The notes below the pieces were generated by a model. It saw nothing but the letters and a program-made list of their open reading frames with translations. It ran no database searches and had not been told where the DNA came from. The translations under genes were made by a program, and so were the position numbers. From Verrucomicrobiota bacterium (GTDB taxonomy: Bacteria > Verrucomicrobiota > Verrucomicrobiia > Verrucomicrobiales > DEV007), in NCBI GenBank assembly GCA_963205275.1, contig CAUJIH010000093.1, positions 62,001 through 126,000 of the forward strand: DNA of 64,000 bases. The letters are read 5' to 3'. Positions 63,501 to 64,000 of the stretch are shown here, piece by piece (within the stretch, counting starts at the first letter, position 1; each line of letters begins with the position of its first letter).

Positions 63501-64000
63501 CTCGATCAGCGCTGGGATATCGCGACGGGGCTGATCACACATCCTCTCAGCCTGAACGACCGCAACATCCCCTTGCTGTGCTGGTATGGCATCGAGCCAC
63601 TCGTGGAAAGCAATCCCTCCCGTGCTCTCGATATGAGCATTCGCACCTCTTGGCCGATGATGAAGGACTTCCTGATTCGCCGTGCGGCTGGCTTCGACGC
63701 AGGACGCGAAGCACTGCTCACTTCTCTGATGAAGGTAGGACGCCCCGACGAATTTCTCTCCCGTTTGACTCCTGTCCTGAATGCTCTCAGTCAACTGCCC
63801 CCAATGAAGGCTCCCGCTGGCTGGGCAGCACTCAAGAAGCGAGGAAAGGAATTGGCGAAAGACTCGAAAGCCGTTGCAGATGCTCTGGCCCGGCTGGGCA
63901 GTCGCTTTGGCGATCCCGAATATTTCGATGTCTGGCGAGCAGTCGCACGGGACGCAAAGGTCGAACTCACTGCACGGACGGAGGCTCTGCAGCTTCTCAG
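60594..64000 (+). CDS. PVC-type membrane-bound dehydrogenase-like protein with N-terminal FG-GAP/VCBS repeats (C-terminus beyond right edge)
   Basis: Open from ATG 60594 (or 60618, in frame) to the window end, more than 1130 residues. The start is a signal peptide with a possible lipobox (LLAC). Six FG-GAP/VCBS repeats follow in the first 400 residues (DLNGDGVLDL, DFNGDGLADI, DLDGDGRLDV, DFDGDGDADI, DIDGDGRMDF, DLDGDGRLDV), calcium-binding propeller units. From about residue 443 (MEVPKGFSVDLIAAEPDLVQ, GRLWVVEGVTYP) comes the membrane-bound dehydrogenase propeller unique to PVC bacteria (FTWGPDGWLYGCHGVFNQS, GTSNPWGVDF, GPDGALYLSDWTDP). HEAT-like helices follow. In complete family members a CxxCH haem domain ends the protein; here it would lie beyond 64000. 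Confidence 0.85.
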   Translation, partial: MSLRAFLRMIPRFCLSAAALLLLACFRWSVSADADSPSWDSRRLDTEFRAEGVGVGDLNGDGVLDLAYGPFWLAGPDFDRPIRFAEGDPFVPEKGYSDNFFSFIQDFNGDGLADILVLGFPGKEARLYLNPGNPGSHKGLWTMHLIADQISNESPALIDLIPGGLPEIVCSREKAYGYYEATEDVTKPWIWHSVSETGDAAKPFGHGLGVGDLDGDGRLDVIEKDFWYRQPDSLEKALQGIWEKQRWSPESYGGGGAQILVHDFDGDGDADIVTSYNAHGYGLGWFEQYELGGFRRHNLLGESSTQDEYGVAFSQLHALVLCDIDGDGRMDFVTGKRHYAHQGKDVGGLQDPVLYWFRNTREADGRMNFVPYLVSHGAGAGVELKIADLDGDGRLDVVSGSKQGLSIHLQRDALSGIAERWAVPGGRPQDGYGSGLSPEQALARMEVPKGFSVDLIAAEPDLVQPIAMNFDSRGRLWVVEGVTYPQRAAEGEGKDRILIFEDVDGDGRFEKRKVFAEHLNLVSGIAVGFGGVYVGAAPYLHFYPDKNQDDIPDGEPEVLLDGWSYPDTHETLNSFTWGPDGWLYGCHGVFNQSKVGAPGTPEDARAPINAGLWRFHPVMRQFEVYAEGTSNPWGVDFDAHGDFFVSACVIPHFYHLSQGGRYQRQAGPHFNPWTFDDIKTVADHLHYAGKASEHAFWGKNKITRPAAPNDTSALGGGHAHCGLVIYQADQFPKAYRGDAFFHNLHGHRVVREAIEGDGSGHIARHRPDFLLANHHDHIGVALQQGPDGALYLSDWTDPQTCHHRDVEIWNRSNGRIYRVRYGEALTSKIDLPSRSDTELVALLDHTNSFHARHAQRLLQERATTGQLNREAVKQALSEFETSHKSDSVLRLRALWTRHVAGLLDESALRARLDDSAEEIRGWAITLLGESKSALADATLARLIDMADPDQGDRSLFVRRHLASLLQRIPLDQRWDIATGLITHPLSLNDRNIPLLCWYGIEPLVESNPSRALDMSIRTSWPMMKDFLIRRAAGFDAGREALLTSLMKVGRPDEFLSRLTPVLNALSQLPPMKAPAGWAALKKRGKELAKDSKAVADALARLGSRFGDPEYFDVWRAVARDAKVELTARTEALQLL

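Overview
The window looks like chromosomal DNA from a member of the PVC superphylum, most probably Verrucomicrobiota. The pointers are four secreted or export-tagged Gfo/Idh/MocA oxidoreductases (one more lacks an export signal), a sulfatase with a HEAT-like tail, a heparinase II/III-like protein, an ECF sigma factor paired with a FecR-domain protein, and a large secreted protein at the right edge of the PVC-specific membrane-bound dehydrogenase family. Coordinates and reading frames were taken from the sequence; family names rest on motif recognition without a database search.

Layout. 1-12.1 kb is a carbohydrate-catabolism neighbourhood: heparinase-like protein (cut by the left edge), oxidoreductases, serine hydrolase, redoxin, small lipoprotein, tRNA-Phe, BNR sialidase-like protein and sulfatase. 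12.2-15.1 kb has housekeeping malQ and mdh. 15.3-27.4 kb is one 4019-residue hybrid polyketide synthase-peptide synthetase with domain order KS-AT-DH-cMT-ER-KR-ACP-C-A-PCP, followed by a C-terminal domain that resembles cyanobacterial acyl-ACP reductase (AAR). 27.5-35.4 kb holds an L,D-transpeptidase, ispH, a FAD-dependent oxidoreductase, a sulfotransferase-like gene, FecR and sigma factor, and exonuclease III. 35.6-41.3 kb is a Gld-type ABC export operon (ATPase, permease, GldG-like, DUF4340-like).

41.3-58.9 kb is an island. It is bounded by two directly repeated remnants of about 180 bp that look like the 3' end of an IS4-type element. Its left third (41.5-46.6 kb) is a decayed transposase plus a decayed Mu-like prophage block with very different codon use: protease, decoration/MuF/ADP-ribosyltransferase fusion, and two tail genes. 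Its right two thirds (46.8-58.1 kb) is a ten-gene minus-strand defence operon: GIY-YIG nuclease, half-length specificity subunit, hsdM, nucleotidyltransferase plus winged-helix pair with a palindromic operator, hsdS, SEFIR/TIR protein, Fic protein, hsdR, and a YgjP-like metallopeptidase. A duplicated piece of the hsdR 5' end is fused in frame to the SEFIR gene. After the island, 59.0-64.0 kb returns to host-type genes.

How the genes may work together: the megasynthase has no clustered tailoring, transport or phosphopantetheinyl-transferase genes, so it may act as a self-contained line making a methyl-branched acyl-glycine product released by reduction. The restriction operon looks like layered defence, with DNA restriction as the first line and several possible abortive modules (SEFIR NADase, Fic transferase, nucleotidyltransferase pair) held in the same transcript.
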